A stretch of 64,000 nucleotides of DNA from Corticium candelabrum (taxonomy: Eukaryota > Porifera > Homoscleromorpha > Homosclerophorida > Plakinidae): the NCBI RefSeq assembly GCF_963422355.1, contig NC_085098.1, forward strand, positions 2,070,632 through 2,134,631. The letters run 5' to 3'. Of the stretch, positions 1 through 40,548 are shown piece by piece. The first letter of the stretch is position 1. The number at the start of each line of letters is the position of its first letter. The notes below the pieces were generated by a model. That model was not told the origin of the DNA. It was given only the letters and a program-made list of their open reading frames with translations, and searched no databases. The position numbers and the translations under genes were made by a program.

Positions 1-570
1 CTAAAGTTGAGTATCAGAGAGTTTACGCACGCGGTTTCAAATTTGAAAAGAACACGATAGCAGATTTTGTTAGTGCAGAATGTCATATCTTCTGCTCCTA
101 ACCTACATGCAGCAAAATTTTTGCAACGCCACACCCTTTTTTTTTACCGAGGCAACTGCCTCGGTTGCCTCATGCCTAGTTACGCCTCTGTATGTTCTAG
201 TATACTTACTCATTGGAAAAAAGAAAACAACCCACAGTGATGGTGTTTACTGACTTTCATCCAAGTGTTAATTAATTATTTAGTGCTTTGCCTGCATTGG
301 TTTACAGCTTTGTAAAGTAAACAGTTGCTCTTCTGCTTTGCAAGGTTGATGTCAATGTTCAGTGTTTTTACTGTAAAAGCAGGGAGTTAGTTTCTTGTGG
401 TAAAATTATACGGAGAATTGGGCATTAGTGAATTATCAGCCTGTCCTACACTCTTAAGGTCTAATAGGAAACAGAGCCAATCAATGCGTCAAGAATCAGT
501 CATAAGACAACCTATGTTTGTCACATGACTTTGGGGCTGTTCCTAGTAATTACACTATGGCCTAACCTAG
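1..570. other. Intergenic, no gene seen
   Basis: No exon-like reading frame with flanking splice sites was found on either strand. The stretch is AT-rich and contains a short palindrome around 150-165 (CGAGGCAACTGCCTCG) next to a T tract. It may hold the far end of a gene that starts outside the window, but nothing supports this directly. Confidence 0.5.
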
Positions 571-721
571 GGCGCACTTCTTTATTCTCCCACAACCTAA
601 TCCGGTTGAGTTTGTGGACATCTACTGGTTTCTTTATCTCCACAACCTAATCCGGTTGAGTTCATCTTAACCCCACAAACTAATCCACCCCCACTGGGTG
701 GAGACTAAAGAAATGTGCCCG
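571..721. mobile_element. Small inverted-repeat element (MITE-like)
   Basis: The ends are inverted copies of each other over about 21 bases with a few mismatches (GGGCGCACTTCTTTATTCTC at the left, the complement of GAGACTAAAGAAATGTGCCC at the right). TA dinucleotides lie at or next to both ends. The interior holds a direct repeat of about 22 bases (ACAACCTAATCCGGTTGAGT) at about 592 and 642. No coding capacity is seen. I infer a non-autonomous DNA transposon of the mariner type, from the terminal repeats and size only. Confidence 0.5.
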
Positions 722-1709
722 TAGTCTGGCGGAGCCAGGCCTCTCCTTTTCTACTTTGGTAGCCCGAAAAGGGGAGGGGCTGGCTACGTGAAACTTTTCC
801 TACTAAATCCATAATATAACTAAAGCTGCATACTGTTTTAGCGTACGCTAGGAGGCGGATAATAGTATGTGGCCACAAAAATGTCGTCTTCCAATAAAAT
901 GCGTATTGGTTGTTTGTATAAATCACGTCCACGCCCATGCTGGTTGTTAGACCACGCCTACTTCCCGTAAACCGCAAACCTCCTACTGATCGGATTAACA
1001 TGATCGGAGAGTACATTATCGGAGGTAACATCATACTATAAGTCATCTAATATATCGATTCTATCAAGTCACCAGTCATTCATTCCTGATATTTCAAAAG
1101 TGACCTTACCACATGCACGCAAAGTGCTCTTACTAAAACCCACCCATCAATTCTGCCGTCTAGCCACAACAGTTACAATTAGCAGATTTGTTATTTCCAA
1201 GTCCACTAGGCACTAGCGAACTGCGTAGGTCATACAGTGTACGTAAGTTACATGCACGAATTTCGTAGGGTCTGGGAAGTGCCGTTTTGACGTAGATCAC
1301 GTAAAAATACGTAGGAGTAGCAGCCCCGTGTGTTGTACTGTACCTATTTGCAAAATGCAAACCTCGGCACATTGCTAAAAATTGTTGCGGGGAATTTCCT
1401 AATCCGGGCACTAGCTTAGCGGTTTTCAGTCGATCAAATGAGACGAGAACGCCGCCGGCTTTCGCTTGTTAGGAACTGCAAGGTTGTTTTTCTTTAATTA
1501 AAGAAACTGCAACTTATTTATTAACTATTAGAATTCAGTATTTTAATTAATTAATCAAGTTTTGACACATTTCATTGCGATAGACGACTTTGCTGTAAGC
1601 AAAAGCGTCCTGTTCACTAATTAGCTAAACACTGCAGCCGCAGCCCTATGTTGCAATTCAACTAGAACTTAATTTTTCGGTCTGTTTATGTTAAATTTGT
1701 TTTAGAAAC
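722..1709. other. Intergenic with a short hairpin
   Basis: A hairpin lies at about 729-783: AGCCAGGCCTCTCCTTTTC pairs with GAAAAGGGGAGGGGCTGGCT around a loop of about 15 bases. It looks like a fragment of a compact inverted-repeat element. The 113-residue minus-strand frame over it has no family resemblance and is probably chance. The last 200 bases upstream of 1710 should hold the promoter of the HMG-like gene; no TATA box or clear initiator stands out. Confidence 0.4.
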
Positions 1710-2370
1710 ATGGAGCGAGCACTTGCATATGGATACGTGAAGTTTTGTCAGCAAGAGAAACCTCGGATAGTGAAATCATGTCCCTACTTGACAGAAACTA
1801 AAGTGAAAATGATAATGAAAAAGAAATGGTGCCAGTTGGCGTCAGATGCAAAGCAGGAGTTCCAAACGAAGAAAGGTACAAGTGCGGTAGTTGTCTGTTT
1901 GATTGATTAAATATAATTTGTGCTGTCAGTAAATTTAAATATGCATCGACAAGTTGATACTCTGTGATGGAGTGACTTACATGTATTAGCAACAAAGTTC
2001 TTAATTAACTTAAGTGTACACTGAAACCTTGTAACTATACGCTTTTAAGTGAAGAAGGTTAGCATCTTTGGTCATACAACAGTCTAGAAGTAGCATCTTA
2101 CCAGACCCACTCGTGCTAGACTTTAAGTGTTAGTAGTGGTGCCCAGATCCCCTCTAGAACAAGCTTGGTGTGGGCATGTACTTTGATGGAAACTTAGTAA
2201 CAGTTCATCAATCAAACTACAAGGGCGCTACAAGGGTGTTGCTCATACACTACTAAGAACATTTAAGATTCTTAGTTCTAATACTCACATGGCGTCTTGA
2301 ATAAGTTCAAATGTCAGATTTATGGATTTGGAACTTGTATTTAAAAGTGGTGGTGGTGGTGGTACTGCAT

Positions 2371-2456
<86 letters not shown>

Positions 2457-3371
2457 GCTCATTGAGTCAGTGCTTTCAACTGCACTATAGCTTAATGATC
2501 ATGTTCTAGATGACCGGATGACATGCAGTCAAGGTGACAAGTTTTCAGTGTATGACTTTACTGATGAATTAGAGATGACAAGAAAACAGACAACAAGACC
2601 AAGGATGGGTAAGTGTAGCCATGCCCTTAATAGAAGTTCTCAGATTAATTAAACATTCTTTCCATTTCCACTGTGTTTATGGTTGCTTATTACAGCAGAC
2701 TCTCACGGTAGTCATAAGGGCAATGGTGTGAACTCCTGCGAAGTAATCACTATCAGTAGTGACGAGTCTGATGAGAGCTCTAATGGTGAGGGACTCATGC
2801 ACTCTGAAAAAATTCAAAGTTTTCAAAGAAATGGGGATGGAAGTAAGGAACTGTCAGTATTTTCCCATACTCTTACAACCAAATGCAGAGGAAAGAGAAA
2901 ACTAATGGGTAGATGGTGGACTACACGACTTGGCAGCATGAATAAACGCAAACAGAAAGTGCATGCAAAAGAAGATAAGGTAGATCCAACTGCTGCATGG
3001 AGACAACTGTGGGATCATGAATACAAAGAAGCCAACGAGAGAAATAAGATGACATTGACCAATCAAAAACCTAATGATGTTGCAATGGTGAGAATCGTTT
3101 AATGTTTGTGATAGTGTGAGAAATAGCGTAGAATAAATCACATACATTATATGCACATACTAACTAACCAATAGCCAGTTGAATGACTACAAAACTGACC
3201 AGCCAAGCAACTGACTGACTGAGTGACTAGCAGCAGGTGATGTGGAACAAATGGACTAAGAGATCATCAGTCTGACTGTCACACTACTGGCTACAAGAAG
3301 CATCTCAGTGTGGTATAGATTGAGTTGTTCCTTTGCAGCAACAGTTGGTACACATAAAAGATCCAACTTAA
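1710..3371 (+). CDS. HMG-box-like nuclear protein, four exons
   Basis: I read exons at 1710-1875, 2549-2608, 2696-3087 and 3339-3371; all donors are GT, all acceptors AG, and phases 1-1-0 close to an intact 216-residue frame. Residues about 8-55 look like an HMG box: FCQQEKPRIVKSCPYL, then a tryptophan in MIMKKKWCQLASDAKQEF, the usual W-x-x-L-x-x-x-x-K spacing of helix 2. Exon 3 carries VITISSDESDES, which fits a SUMO-interaction motif (hydrophobic core followed by acidic serines), then a basic stretch and WRQLWDHEY. The rest is low complexity and charged. This suggests a small chromatin or DNA-bending protein. I cannot assign an orthologue; the family call rests on one short domain. A (TG)n tract sits in intron 1. 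Confidence 0.6.
2371..2455. repeat. (TG)n microsatellite
   Basis: About 42 uninterrupted TG units, preceded by a short (GGT)n tract at 2349-2363. It lies in intron 1 of the HMG-like gene, about 95 bases before the next exon. Confidence 0.98.
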
Positions 3372-4329
3372 CCCTCATACCATGCAGTACCAAATCACTG
3401 GATCGATAGAGTTGAAGCTAACCAGTTGGTCTCAAGCCACTCCAACTTACAACAAGCTCGTCTAAATGGATACATTGTATATCCAATACAAAAGAGCAAT
3501 GAAATATATAAGTATGAAGTTATTGCCTGATGAGAAAGAGTAGAGAGAGAGGGGGGGATGATATATTTCTTCTAAGAAACAGGAGACAAATAGTTAGACA
3601 CAGACACAGTAATGTGTTTGATCAGATTACTGGCCAGTCACAAGAGACAAAACAATTTCAAAGCTGTGGTTAAATTTGCTTAGGTTTCATTAGACAAAAG
3701 ACTGTGATTACAAGTCCATTTTATAACTGGTACACTACAGCCACATCCAACTGTAACATTAATTGGCCAGTGCCATGGTTTACTAATTAATTGAGCAGCA
3801 ACAAATACTTAGTTTCATTAATATAATTCAACCTCAGTGCAGTACTAAGGAAACCTAACCTAAATGATGTGAGTGCACTCAATCAACTAGATTTTGCATA
3901 ATTAAAGCCTCAGAGGGTTAGCCAAGTATATGACGTAGGGTTTAATTGCTAGTACATACCCTATTAGGTAAGTGCACGTGCAGCCATTTCACTTGCAAGT
4001 TCTAATAGCACAAGGTAAACTCACTGTAAGTGGAAATTGCTAGGCTACTTCAGAACACTATCCAGATATCAGTTATGTGGTGAATTAAACCTTCAGATCT
4101 TTCAGAAAGGCCCAGTAAAGATTTCCTTATGAATCCATATCGTCAGTTCTGGTTCTAGATAGTCTCTCATGCATCAGAATAGAGAAGTGTGCTGGATCAT
4201 TTCATCCATCCCTGCCCATCTATGGTGGGTTGCCAAAAGTCTTAGTATAGGATACACAAACACCAAGGTTTGCATATTTCGTATGCATTCCTTGAAGTTC
4301 AAGAAGACTAGGACTCCTTCTCAGCTACT
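3372..4329. other. Intergenic, no gene seen
   Basis: AT-rich sequence between the stop of the HMG-like gene and the transposase remnant. No open frame with exon features was found. It may include the left flank of the Tc1-like element, but I could not find a convincing terminal inverted repeat. Confidence 0.45.
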
Positions 4330-5270
4330 ATGTCACGACGAAGAGAACTCACCACTGAAGAGCAATCAGAGAGAGTCGGCATGGTGAAGGCAGGGATGAC
4401 AATGTCAGCTGCAGTGACAATGAGTGGCAAACATACTAAGAAGTACAAAGCAACTGGACCAGTGGCCAACAAGGCTAGGACTGGAAGACTTTGGAAAGCA
4501 ATGCGTTGGGAACTGCGCACCTGCAAAAAAATTGTCAGGGAAAGCAGGAGATCTTCTTGCAAGGTCATCTCACAGAAATGGAGCCAATTGTTTCAAAACA
4601 CTTAGCCATAGAACAACTAGAAGAAGACTGAAAGAACTGGAATATAGAGGACGAGCAGCTCGAAAGAAACCTTTCATTAGCAACACCAACAAAGGAAGAG
4701 AGTACAGTGGGTCCACGAGCACAAAGGCATGACCGTGGAGGAGTTGGGAAATATTGCCTTTACTGCCGAAAGCAAGATTACGCTAAATCGAAGAGATGGC
4801 CAAGTGTAATATGTATGTATGGAGGAAATCTACTGAAGAGTGGTTGCTGATGTGCACGGATGGAACTGTCCAACAAGGCACATCATGGATGATTTGGGGA
4901 GCGATCTCAAGTGACGGTGTTGGGCCTCTTGTTTCACTAAAGGTGGTGTAAAGGAACAAAGATACATCTCTCAATGAACATTTTCTCCCTCTAGTTAGGA
5001 CACGAGATGGTAAATGAAGCCAACATTTCTGCCCGATGACAATGCAGCTGCCCACTGTGCAAAGACTGTTACCAAATGGAAAGAGGATCCGGTCTCAATT
5101 TGATAGAAAACCTTTGGGCAGTGTCGCAGCAGAACTCCAGATCCATCCAATAAGGAAGAATTGAAAGAAACAATCACATTCGAGTGGCAAAAACTACGAC
5201 TGGAACTAATTCAAAACTTAGTGACATCCACGAAAGCAGAATTGCTGCTGTAAACAAAGCAAAGGAATCT
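4330..5270 (+). pseudogene. Degenerate Tc1/mariner transposase
   Basis: Pieces of a Tc1-type transposase lie in order but in shifting frames. First comes an N-terminal helix-turn-helix region (MSRRRELTTEEQSERVGMVK, then ARTGR and CKKIVRESRR). Next is SHRTTRRRLKELEYRGRAA at about 4600, which fits the second DNA-binding helix. Then come VWRKSTEEW and GTSWMIWGAISSDGVGPLV at about 4820-4945, which correspond to the DDE catalytic core, and DNAAAHCAKTV at about 5038. Last is LNLIENLWAV at about 5097, the region around the final acidic residue. Stops and frameshifts separate the blocks, so it cannot be active. Terminal repeats were not located, so the element limits are approximate. Confidence 0.85.
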
Positions 5271-5462
5271 CCTTCTAAGTATTAGTACAGCATATTGGAT
5301 ATGGCTAGATTCCTATTCATTGTTGGTTTTACATACAGGGAAAGAAAGACTCTTCTAGGAACCATAAGTGCCCTGGCAACCCACATATATATAACAGCAC
5401 CTACACTAGAATCGAGAATAGTGGATCCACGACACTCTGGATATCCAGTATTGACCAAAACA

Positions 5463-5513
<51 letters not shown>

Positions 5514-6440
5514 AGTAGAATCTATGCAATGAGTGAAAGCAAGGAGTCTAAGTGATTATACAAGCATAATTGAAAGAAATACAGCAGGTCCACACCTAGT
5601 CAAGGTCAATTAATGAACACACTGGAAACACTTGGCAACCCTCTATTTGGTCAACATTTCATTAGTGAAATCACATATTCAGGTAATGGCAAGGAGTGCA
5701 TCTACATCCAATACAGTCACAATTGTGAATGGGTCAGAATATATTGTAACCACTGCCAAAATGTTGCTTTCAGTGTTTAGCAGTATGGGTCAACAATTTG
5801 ACTCTGATTTTGTCCAAAAATTAGAAAAGTACCTTAAAACGATTGTCCAGAGTCTGTCATACTGAATGTTGTTCTATACCTTGGACCAATGGCAGAGAAG
5901 ACGGAATAAACAAGAAAGACTACACCATTATTACCTTCACCTAAGAGAGTCTTCACGGTACGAAACAAAGATGTTTTCATAGTAATAATGCAATAATTTA
6001 TATTGTTAACCTCACTTTAAAATTTCACTTGTGACCAATGACATGTCATGTGATGCAGTAAACAATACATGTAACTACCACTGCTCATCTCTGTTTGTAA
6101 ATTCTCTTGTTTCACTTCGTGTTTATCTCCTTTCTCATCAGTGCATCTACTCATCAGTACCTTATGATGCATTGCTTAGAACTATACCTCTATCTGAAAT
6201 TGACACTTTCTCACTGCTAATCATCTGTACATACAGTTTAGATTGCCAGTTCATATCTTTAATATGTTTTCTGGTTGCAGGCACATGAAATGAAGCATTC
6301 TCTATTTGAAAAGTACAATGAATGTTATCAGCTTTTTTCTCCAGTAATGCACTCATAGATCACAAGAAGCCCACAAAGCTTGGACACGGACGTCATGTTC
6401 TAACTTACTGTGTGCATAGCCTATTGTATTATTTTGTCAC
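5271..6440. other. Intergenic with (CTA)n repeat
   Basis: A (CTA)n tract of about 16 units lies at 5464-5513. Two short open frames (5632-5865, 6031-6288) lack splice context or family resemblance and are not called. The right part should hold the 3' untranslated region of ZMAT2, which is read leftward. Confidence 0.5.
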
Positions 6441-8853
<2,413 letters not shown>

Positions 8854-9114
8854 AATTCGGTTGAAATCAACTCAAGGCTGAGGTAATTAATTCCGAGATT
8901 TCATTTAACAATTGTCTATTATTATTAACTTAATATTTTGTTAAAATAGTAAGTAACACATTAGTTTGCTAGTCTGTAGATATTCTAACTGTGTTGTAGG
9001 TTTTAAATTTGCTGTCACGTGATTGTGTGTATCGTATCCCGGACAAAATTCCCGGAACTTGAAACGTCACAGTTCCCGAGTGTATACTAGAAAGTGTGTT
9101 GACTGTCTCGTAGA
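8854..9114. promoter_or_regulatory. Bidirectional promoter, ZMAT2/FAM114A
   Basis: The start codons of ZMAT2 (minus) and FAM114A (plus) are 261 bases apart, head to head. The interval holds a CACGTG E-box at about 9017, a partly repeated TCCCGG/TTCCCGG motif at about 9035-9055 and a GTCACAGTTCCCGAG stretch, with no TATA box. A shared promoter is inferred from spacing; transcription start sites are not visible. Confidence 0.55.
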
Positions 9115-32502
<23,388 letters not shown>

Positions 32503-33344
32503 AGTGTACAATGTATTGAATGTACTTTTCATCTAGAAGAGGAAATTGACATGGATGCGTGTATGGCATGTATTGGATCTAGCAGTTGATGTGTATCAAT
32601 GCTGTTGGTCCTTGAGGTGTTGGTGAAGGAGCGTATAGAAGTACAAATGACACCATTAGAGGTTGCATGTGGAGAACAGTCTAGATTAATGAATTAATAC
32701 ATCTATGTAGTATGAACTGGGATCATGAATAGCGACGCTGTCTATATGTGAGGTCAAACAAATCAATTGCCACTGTAAATGGTGCTAGTATTGCAATAGG
32801 GGTAACATAAGCACAGTCATAATACCATCATGCCTAGTAAGACAGGGAGTGACTAAGTTTTATTAATTAATTTAAATTGATTTTGTGCTGAGTAGTTTCT
32901 TAATTAAGTGCTGAGAACATGGCATGAGAATACACTCAACATCATCATCCAGTATACAACAGACTTAATTCAGTCATGACTTTTGTTGTTTTTTGCTATT
33001 TTACGTCTGTGCACTGTTGCTACTGTGTGTGATCTACGTGTAGATTTAATAATTAGCTAGTGGACTGATCTTCATTGGACTGGACTGCATATGGGTGAAG
33101 ATAATGTTGTGACTATTGGGTGCAAAATGCAATCTAGTAGTCTAGTTAACTAACTTAGTAGGGAATGCAGAATGGTATTCAGTACGCAGAAATGCACTAA
33201 GTAGCATGAATATCTCAGTGGTGTCCGAAAGCAATATTTTCGGACCAGACTGCAGTCTACACTCATAGGGTTCTCTTTGTGTAGGCAAATATGATGTGCA
33301 AATGGGAATTTATCAGATACTGATAGGTGGTTTTCTTTGACATT

Positions 33345-33533
33345 ATGGCGTTGCTGATTTATCTAATCTTTTGTTTAGTTAGTGTTGCACCTAACCATGT
33401 TTGTTGGTATGAAAATCGTGTATTTGCATTTACAGCCATACCAGTGGAAAACGGTTTAAGATCTGAAGACCCAGATAAATGTTTCTCAGAAAAGAGAAGC
33501 TGGCCATGTGAGAACACGTCAGCATGTATCTAG
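33345..33533 (+). CDS. Possible small secreted peptide
   Basis: A 62-codon frame from ATG 33345. The first about 16 residues (MALLIYLIFCLVSVAP) look like a signal peptide; the remaining about 46 residues contain four cysteines (HVCWYEN, DKCFSE, WPCENT, ACI). It is a single short exon with no visible splice context and no family I recognise. It may be a first exon, a real small peptide, or chance; I rate chance as more likely. Confidence 0.2.
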   Translation: MALLIYLIFCLVSVAPNHVCWYENRVFAFTAIPVENGLRSEDPDKCFSEKRSWPCENTSACI

Positions 33534-33849
33534 TTGTGCATATGCAGGACGCAATATCTATGATCAAATCATGTGATCATAGATTGATTAGGAATGATGG
33601 CACTGTAACAATCAGGTTTTTCAGTGTTTTAGTGGTACATGAAGTAGATAGCGACTTGAAAGCCGACATGAACACTGACCATCAGTATACTCGGACAGTC
33701 CGCTAGAATAAACCACTTAGTCATGACCCCCTATAATTCCTGTACATATATAACTTTGCTTGTCAAAGGTAGTTTGAACTGACCAGATCAGTTGTCGAAG
33801 CAGTTATTTCAGGTTAACACAAACTGCGGCACTTAACAGAAAACAATCC

Positions 33850-36070
33850 TTCTTCTTGGATCCAGTCGGATCCTACGTAGTCATGTCTTCTGTCTAGACA
33901 GCCACGATGGTCTAAGCACCTCAATCTGAGCCAGGGTTTGCTTCCGGTGCTTACAAGAGACCTTACGAACCAGACTGATCTGGTTGAGCAGGACATAATA
34001 GAGTCAGACAGAGAATTGCAGGGCATTGGTTATTGGTTCAGGGAAACCTCATTGCACGGGAGCAGAAGGGTTGTCAGCATGGTTGCTTTGGTGCAAAGGA
34101 TCCGCGCTGTTGATTACATACCAATTTCAGGACTGTAAGACCAGGCACAGGAGTCTGTTCATGCATGGCCTATGACAGCGTGCCACACAGCTGGTTACTC
34201 CAGTGCCTTCAGCTGCACAAGATCGTTCCAGTCTTGTGCAAGTTCCTGTCATGTGTTGGAAGACATCAATGGTGCTTTCTCACGGGAACGGTACATGTAC
34301 ACTGTACCATCAAGATGAGGTTCATGCGGATCAGGTGAGGTATTTCCAAGGTGATTCACCATCTCCGCTTTCCTTCTGTATGGCTCTTAATCCTCTCAGC
34401 GCGGAGTACGCAGAACTGCATGGCTAGGGCTATTGGTTGAGCACTGGGCGTTGTGAGACTGCCGAACGTCAGTTTGTCATGCAGTCACCTGCTTTACATG
34501 GATGTTCTGAAGCTGATATCATAGCAGAAATCCTGATCAGCTGAAAGGGTTGTTGCACACGGTTCGTACCTATTCTAATGACATCCAGTTGAAGTTTGGT
34601 CCGGACAAGAGTGCTGTTGCACGCTTTGTCAACGGCAAGTTCTATGGAAACAATTCTGGGGTGAGAACGTGACGGTAGGAAAACGGACACTATCTACTGT
34701 TTGGAACCAGGTAAATTAATTAAGTCGACAAGTATTTATTTGGGTGTGGATGAGAGTAACGGTATCCAGCACAGTGCTGGCGCTCCGTCACGAGTGGTAC
34801 TTTCCTAGTAAGGATGGTTCGCTGGACCGAGTTGTAGAACCGAGTTGTAAGGTCGATCGCGCGGGAACAAGATTCTGGCCATCAATGGGTTTGCACTACC
34901 GGCTCTCACTTAGTACGAGTTACCGTAACTAACGATTTTGGTGTCAATCATTGGAGGACCGCGGACATGCAGCAGCATGATCGGCGCGGACAAGAAAACT
35001 TATTCTTTCTATGCATGCATGGTGTCCATGCACCATCCAGCTGCGGCAGACATTGACCGGCTGTATACAGTCCGTGCACCAAGGGCTGTCGAGTGTTACA
35101 ACAGATTGAGTCGACGTATCAGTTTTGTATTGTGGGACTGGACTGTTATTGCCTTTGTGACAGTTCTGGTTTCTTGATGAAGATGGTACAGGTACGTGTG
35201 ATGCTAGGAGGTCGTCTCATTTGCGATGCATGGCCTGTCAGTTTATTGCACGGTTGCAGAGGAATCTGACTGGGGACAAGTCGCCTGTACGAAAGTGTTA
35301 TCACGTATAATGGTATCTTCGAGCAAGAGCCTCGGGCGGATGTGAAACATTTCCGCATGTACAGCAGTCCTCTTCGTGCGCAGTCCTGGAGCAGGAATTT
35401 TATTCACAGTCAGTATATCGCCGTCTCACTGAGAAACCACCTGTGGACATGGATGTGACCTACGGATGGCTGAAGTCAGCGAGTCTTCCTGCTTCAACCC
35501 ACGGACTGGCGGTTGCTGCTCACGACCAACCTCTTCGGACTCGGGACTACGAACGCAACATTCTGCATCCTGACGTTAGTTCCACTTGCTGCTGATGCAG
35601 TGCAGACCTGGAGGCAGTAGACCACATTGTGGCAGACTGTACCCTGATCAACACAATCAAGTGGGTCCCATCATCCACGGGAACATTTGTCGTCAGTTTG
35701 GGGTTCCAGTGGAGAGCAGACGGTACAGTACTGGCATCTTCCTGATAGGCTTGTGGAGACGGACGACATCACTATGATGTGGTATACAGCCATTCCTATT
35801 GCTAAGAAGGTGCCAATCATCCTGACATAAATAAGAAGACAAACACTTGTCTTTTTATTGATATATCGGCTGTCCTGCTGATGGCAACATCGCCAGGAAA
35901 CAAGCTGAGAAACTGACGAGGTATACTACAGCGACTTGCGGGTGGAGGTAAGCCGTATGTGTCAATCGGACACCGGTTGTTCCAGTGGTGTTGGGAGCTT
36001 TGGGAATAGCGCACGTAGGTACGGGTGGTATTGCACCGTGGCTGGACATTATTCCAGGTCATCACAATCT
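33850..36070 (+). mobile_element. Decayed RLE-type non-LTR retrotransposon
   Basis: Fragments in order on the plus strand in shifting frames: LTRDLTNQTDLVEQDI at about 33945; ACHTAGYSSAF and FQGDSPSPLSFCMALNPLS (reverse transcriptase, the usual G-D-S/P-P-L block) at about 34350; TYSNDIQLKFGPDKSAVARF at about 34570; ADIDRLYTVRAPRAVECYNR at about 35050; LAVAAHDQPLRTRDYERNIL at about 35508; a knuckle-like DHIVADC; GNICRQFGVPVES at about 35675; TNTCLFIDISA (acidic residue of the endonuclease) at about 35840. It ends with GSFGNSAR in a further frame. Stops throughout; a dead copy of a third lineage, distinct from the elements in FAM114A intron 8. Confidence 0.75.
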
Positions 36071-37882
36071 GCATCGTTTACAAAAAACACTCGTCATTGA
36101 AATGAAACACTCTACAAGTCATGGAATGTAAAGATCTGTCACTCTACAGGTCATAGAATGTAAAGATCTGTCCACTGATATTTGGTGTACTAGGTGGAAT
36201 AAGAACAGACACTCTCAAATCAATATCATTAGATCAATAAGAAGATGCTGGAAATTTGTTGGTGACCATACACTATTACAGAAAGCAATACTGCTGGGCA
36301 TTTTGCACCTGGCTAAACTATTTTTAATACTAGATAACTAGATGCTATCTCTGCCAGGTAGCAGTCCAAAGTTTAATTTTTTTGAGCTCAATAGCTAGCT
36401 TGCTTTATATCTTATCTAATCTTTATATCTGCGATGGACAATTACAGTAGCGTAATGACGCATATAACTAGAAGCTACTTTGTTTAGAGGTTAAGGGCTG
36501 ATTAGTTTATGTAGCTGCCCAGCTCGTTATCTAGTCGTTAGAGTTCTGGTTCTTTGACAATGAATGTGTCTGTTGGTTCTTTCACACTGTTATTTGGCTA
36601 TGTCTGTGAGAATAGGCTTGTTTCCGTCGATGGGGAGTTTCTGTGATCTGGGTTGGGACCATTGGTAATGAGGATTGGTGCTTTCCTGGTGGTGCTGTGT
36701 TCAGAGCTGGCAAAATCCTCATAGCGCACACAATCAATAATTGATATGCCAGTTACTAGCACCATATGGTTTACACGGAAACATGTACCTCAATCTCTGG
36801 GACTTACCTGCTGGGTTGGTGGTCACCCAGTTGTGACAGCAAAAAACCCACTCACCCTACTGAGTTTAGTATTGTTGCTTTCTGTTTTGCTGTTGTGATG
36901 TGACATAGGTGGTTGTAATGGAAATACTACAATAACAATTAATATTATTGTTATTATTATTTGCTGTTGTTAAACTTGTGCATGCAAAGGCACCTTCAGA
37001 ACTCAAACAGTAGTTGGTACAGTCATAATGCAATGTACGTGTACCTCCCTACATCACCCATTGTATTGCAACATGTAAATGCCCCAAGACATGCTATTAA
37101 TTAAGGACAACATTTCAAGCTTTCGCCAGTGGAGCATGGACCTTGGCTAATAGAGTACAGCAGATTGAAGGAGCCCTCTTGTGCTGTCATGTTTGGTTTC
37201 TGTACCAACACGGCAATGCCTGTACGTGGGGGTATGACGACACACAGTTAACTGATTATCACCTGGTTATAAGGTCTTGCAGTTATATCTAACTTTGTAC
37301 TTGTGTGAAGCAACAGCTGCTCTTAACAATTCTAGAACAGACTTTACACTAATGAACTCTAATTAAGTAGCTTGCTTAATTAAAAACAACTGGCATCAAT
37401 ATTCATAATACTTCAAAGTAGATCACGGTTTTCAAACCTAGATGACTCATGGCTGTAGAAGCAAAGGTGTAAGTAAACACAGTTTCAGTTACTAAAGTAT
37501 CTATCTGTCTAATCCATAGCAATGATAGCCTGAACCTTGATGTTTTATTCAAACTTTACAATACTTATGTGACATATAATAACCACACCTAGTACCAAAC
37601 GAGTTGAGAGGTGGAGTGGCCAGGGAAATAGACTAATATCAGAATGAGTGTACTCCCAGTTAAGAGCTCCTACAATACCATTTAATGATTAACAACTGCT
37701 ATATACTACAGCAACTGCTGTCTATAAATCAGGGATTTACACGCAGTCAGTTATGATCCTATATACGTCCTTTGTAGATGATGCCTGGTGCTTAATGAAA
37801 TAGAAAAGACTTTAGTCAAATTCACTGTTCCAACATTATAATTTTGATTTTTTATTCTAATTACATTTATGACCATACGCTA
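36071..37882. other. Intergenic, no gene seen
   Basis: No supported exon. Contains a short tandem repeat at about 36110-36170 (GGTCATAGAATGTAAAGATC, copies with TCTGTC between). The right edge holds the ZCCHC10 poly(A) signal (TTTATT at about 37850, AATAAA on the minus strand). Confidence 0.5.
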
Positions 37883-40167
<2,285 letters not shown>

Positions 40168-40548
40168 TTAGCTCTTGTCACCAGTTGAAGATCTTTTTGG
40201 TATAAGAACCGAATGGATGTTAGGTAGTACACCTCCGGACGAGATCGTAATGCCTCGAAGTAGCTTGTTCAGTTCCTCGTCGTTTCTCACTGCTAACTGA
40301 AGGTGTCTTGGGATGATACGCGCCTTTTTGTTGTCTCTGGCAGCGTTCCCTGCCAATTCCAAAACCTCAGCAGTTAGATATTCTAGGACAGCAGCCATGT
40401 AGACAGGTGCGCCGGCTCCGACACGATCGCTGTAGTGTCCTTTGCGAAGGAGACGATGCATCCTCCCGACGGGAAACTGGAGACCAGCACGAGACGAACG
40501 GCTCTTTGCCTTAGAACGAGATTTCCCACCTTTGCCACGACCAGACAT
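40168..40548 (-). CDS. H2A: Histone H2A, intronless
   Basis: A single 126-residue frame with the canonical fold: [19 protein letters not shown] tail, [57 protein letters not shown], and [19 protein letters not shown]. The acidic-patch residues (E in [14 protein letters not shown] in RNDEELNK) are all present. Unusual positions relative to the typical replication-dependent H2A are [14 protein letters not shown] (usually RVHRLLRKGNYAER), ITISSGG (usually VTIAQGG) and IHSVLIPKR (usually IQAVLLPKK). There is no SQ-E/D-Y tail, so it is not H2A.X. A nucleosome core component. A TATA-like TATAGAAG (40618-40626 on the opposite strand) and a CCAAT box (40649-40653) lie upstream. Confidence 0.97.
   Translation of the reverse strand: MSGRGKGGKSRSKAKSRSSRAGLQFPVGRMHRLLRKGHYSDRVGAGAPVYMAAVLEYLTAEVLELAGNAARDNKKARIIPRHLQLAVRNDEELNKLLRGITISSGGVLPNIHSVLIPKRSSTGDKS

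Noticed and set aside
705..1046. 113-residue minus-strand frame
   Set aside because: Runs through a MITE end and a hairpin; no start context, splice site or family resemblance.
5632..5865. 77-residue plus-strand frame
   Set aside because: No splice context or family resemblance; lies between a transposase relic and the ZMAT2 3' region.
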